A program made the translations under genes and the position numbers. Shown here in pieces: positions 61,162 through 64,000 of a stretch of 64,000 bases of DNA. Each line of letters starts with the position of its first letter. Position 1 is the first letter of the stretch. The notes under the pieces are model-generated. The model was not told the origin of the DNA and searched no databases. It saw only the letters and a list, made by a program, of their open reading frames with translations. This DNA is from Argopecten irradians (taxonomy: Eukaryota > Mollusca > Bivalvia > Pectinida > Pectinidae), in the NCBI RefSeq assembly GCF_041381155.1, contig NC_091134.1, positions 59,365,467 to 59,429,466 on the forward strand, written 5' to 3'.

Positions 61162-62746
61162 TGTAACGTTGAAAATGGACCCCTGTTGAAAACTGACTTC
61201 GGGTCATTTTTCAACGTTGAAAAATGACCCCGAAAACCGTTGAAACTGAACTTTCAGCGCACTTTTTACACCGACCCGTTGAAAATAGACCCCGTTGAAA
61301 AGTGGCCCCACAAGAACTCGTTTTTATAAAACAACACAACACGACACCACAACACCACGAAACCACACAGCATCACACGGCACAGCAACACACCAACAAC
61401 ACAACAACACTACACAATACAACAACACTACACAACACAACACCACACAACAACACATCACATCACACAACAAAACACAACATCACACAATACAACATTA
61501 AACAACATAACATCACACAACACAACAACGCATCACACTAAACCCAACATCACAAAACACACAACACAAGACAACATTACACAACAACACAACACAACAT
61601 CGCAACAAAACATCACACAACACAACCACACCACAACACACAATCACGCAACAACAATACAACAACATCCAACAACCACAACACTACACAACACAACATA
61701 ACGCAACAACACATCACAAAAACATCACGTAACAACACATTACACAAACACGGAACAACAACACAACACAAAACACAGCCACACAACACACAACAACACA
61801 AAACACAACAACACACCAATGACACACAATACAATAACATGACACAACCACACATAACAATACATCAAAACACACAACAATACAAAACCACACAACACAA
61901 CATCACACAACAACAAAACAACACCACTGGCACAACACACAACATAAAAACACACAACCACAAAACAACACAAAAACACAACCATACGCAGAACACAATA
62001 TAACTGATCCATACGCAGATATATAATACATGCATTCTTGTATTGCAGGGAATAAATATATATTAACAATTACTGAATATCTGACAAACGTTAAATCGTC
62101 GAAAATATAATCATAAAAAATCATTAAGAAACAAATTAATAATATCCCATAATTATAGTTTTGTAACACTATCCACTGGTACTCGGAAGTGAACACCACA
62201 TAGTACAAACTTTGCATGCAGTTGATAACAACAATTCATTTTTATTTACTACGTTACCTCGTTGTTATATAGCAATTCCTCAGTCTGAGAACAATTAAAT
62301 TAACATTATTTACACGGACGAACAAAATGACTATAGAAAAAATGAAAGTTTTGTTGTGCCGTATTCTCCATAATAAACATACAAGCACCTAAAATATTTA
62401 AATTAGGTATTTGTTACGACGATAACAATACCAAATCTCAATTCAAATCGAGGTGATTACGTTATTTAAATACCAGCACAGAAGGGTCGCTTATATAAGG
62501 AATTGCGATAACAGAATTCGAGAATTATGTTGTACTAGGATCATATTTCAACAGACCATCCGTTGATAGTTTGCCAAGGTCATTTTTCAACGGTCATTTT
62601 TCAACAGACCTGTCGTTGAGAATTGACCCTAGACACTGTCAATTTTCAACGGCATGTTCAATTTTCAACGGCATTCGGGGTCCGTTTTCAACGTTGAAAA
62701 CTGACCCGAGGTCAATTTTCAACGGAGGTCCATTTTCAACGTTACA
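61162..62746 (-). mobile_element. Inverted-repeat DNA element 'B' with arrayed terminal motifs
   Basis: Termini TGTAACGTTGAAAATGG (61162) and CCATTTTCAACGTTACA (ending 62746) are flanked by CCGG on both sides (61158-61161, 62747-62750). Seven or eight motif copies (CGTTGAAAAnnGACC-like, both directions) occupy the outer 150-200 bp at each end. The interior has a CA-rich (CAACA-type) block at 61320-61990, then a unique segment shared with element A in reverse orientation (around 62170-62215 against 35120-35165). About 330 bp (62220-62545) are absent from A. It lacks element C. No coding capacity for a transposase was seen. Confidence 0.85.
61320..61990. repeat. CA-rich (CAACA-type) low-complexity block inside element B
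   Basis: About 670 bp made of CAACA, CACAACA and ACACAAC words, the complement of the block in element A. It starts just inside the left motif array and ends next to a segment (ACCATACGCAGAACACAA) shared with element A. ORFs here reflect composition only. Confidence 0.9.
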
Positions 62747-62790
62747 CCGGCAAATGAGATTGCAGCCGAAGCTACATCTAGGTCAATCTG

Positions 62791-63351
62791 TCTAACTTAC
62801 ATAATCTGTTAACAATGATAAAAATTGGACTTACAATCTAAGGCTTATAGATATGCGAATTATAAAGTACACTAAAAAGAGTTTCTTTCTGTGTACATTA
62901 AATTAAAGGTTTTTTTTAATGATTGTTGAAAACAGATCTGAGGTAAAGGCAATGTAATGCTGCCCTCATGTACCTAAATAACTGTGCAACACAAGACTCA
63001 AGAGCTTAGGACAAAAAGTCATTTTTTATATATGAATATAAGACTTCTTTTTTGGAAATCTGTTATTTTATGTAGAAATTTTAATTAAGAAGAATGTCAA
63101 ACAAAACGTATTTTTATTTTCTGTGATCAGTCGTATATATATTCTTGAAAAAAAAATGATATCAAAGTCGGCCACAAGATATTTGATTACTGATAGATAC
63201 ACAAAGCCTTTAAGTAAGCTTATTTTTCTAGGACATGTATACAGTATATCTGTTTTCTAGGGGATGGGACATCTTCTGGCATTTGCATATTTAATGTAGG
63301 TTTATATATTTTGATTTGGGAAATTCATTTGATTTCATTCTGGCTTTTTTA
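62791..63351. other. Spacer without recognised feature
   Basis: AT-rich sequence between the foldback repeat E and the last hairpin-headed element. Nothing could be supported here. Confidence 0.4.
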
Positions 63352-64000
63352 GCCCACCATCATCAGATGGTGCATCAGATGGTGGGCTATTCAAATCGCC
63401 TTTCGTCCGTGGTCCGTCGTCCGTCCGTCCGTCCGTCCGTTAACAATTGTTGTTACCGCTATTTCTCAGAAAGTGCTAAAGGGATCTTTTTCAAATTTCA
63501 TATGTAGGTTCCTCTAGGACTCTAGTTGTGCATATTGCATTTTGGGACCGATCGGTGAACAAGATGGCCGACAGGCGGCCATCTTGGATTTTGATAGTGA
63601 AAGTTTGTTACCGCTATTTCTCAAAAAGTACTGAAGGGATCTTTCTCAAATTTCATATATAGGTTTCCCTAGGGCCCTAGTTGTGCATATTGCATTTTGG
63701 GACCGATCGATGAACAAGATGGCTGACAGGCCGCCATCTTGGATTTTGATAGTTAAAGTTTGTTACAGCTATTTCTCAAAAAGTGCGGAAGGGATCTTTC
63801 TCAATTTTCATATACAGGTTCTCCTAGGATCCTAGTTGTGCATATTGTATTTTGGGACCGATCGGTAAACAAGATGGCCGACTGACGGCCATCGTGGATT
63901 TTGATAGTTAAAGTTTGTTATCGCTATTTCTCAGAAAGTACTGAAGGGATCTTTCTCAAATTCCATGCATAGGTTCCCCTTGTGCCCTAGTTATGCATAG
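63352..64000 (+). mobile_element. Hairpin-headed element with 155-bp tandem array, cut by window end
   Basis: Same family as 46681-47942. It has a hairpin head (AGCCCACCATCATCAGATGG ... CAGATGGTGGGCT), a CGTCCGTCCGTCCGTCCG stretch, then about four units of ~155 bp with GTTACCGCTATTTCTCA and GGCGGCCATCTTGGATTTT. It continues beyond the window. Confidence 0.8.

Larger units (their letters stand above)
60797..62790 (+). mobile_element. Foldback repeat 'E', copy split by element B
   Basis: The segment 60797-61161 matches the copy at 34213-34550, and 62747-62790 matches its continuation (CAAATGAGATTGCAGCCGAAG). Between them sits element B. Comparing the two copies gives a natural before-and-after view of the insertion at ATAGCCGG. 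The right-hand part of this copy diverges soon after the junction. Confidence 0.75.

Overview
This window is nuclear DNA from an intron-rich, AT-rich animal genome. The genes and repeats point to a marine bivalve mollusc, possibly a scallop: a tandem betaine-homocysteine methyltransferase pair, bivalve-type tRNA-derived SINEs, and hairpin-headed repeats with GTCCGTCC stretches and ~155-bp internal tandem units. All genes below were assembled by eye from exon homology, splice sites and phase agreement. No database search was possible, so the organism is an inference.

Layout. 1-7.1 kb: a broken BHMT-like copy (+). 11.6-15.3 kb: a complete seven-exon BHMT-like copy (+). 15.98-18.90 kb: a 33-bp minisatellite with an 891-bp higher-order repeat. 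22.4-30.6 kb: Inscuteable (INSC, minus strand, 13 exons, all phases agree, 521 aa). 31.6-32.5 kb: SVIP (+, three exons, 82 aa), head to head with INSC. 34-41 kb: a nest of mobile elements. It holds a foldback repeat, a LINE reverse-transcriptase fragment split by a 5.1-kb inverted-repeat element, a second element inside that one, and a third inside the second. 42.1-59.9 kb: NDUFAF3 (+, five exons, 173 aa), whose 14-kb third intron is filled with repeats: a 155-bp array, a TTAA-flanked element, a LINE, several hairpin-headed elements, a SINE and palindromic MITEs. 60.8-62.8 kb: a second copy of the foldback repeat, interrupted by a second copy of the inverted-repeat element. 63.35 kb to the end: another 155-bp-array element, cut by the window edge.

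The host genes are not an operon and share no pathway. BHMT makes methionine from homocysteine and betaine. INSC orients the mitotic spindle through LGN and Par3. SVIP regulates VCP/p97 at membranes. NDUFAF3 helps assemble mitochondrial complex I. The most unusual content is a family of inverted-repeat elements whose ends carry arrays of a ~14-bp motif (CGTTGAAAAnnGACC). Two copies lie here in opposite orientation, each with a single-copy target recognisable in this window (34547-34550 for one, the split LINE for the other). No viral or LTR-type element was recognised.
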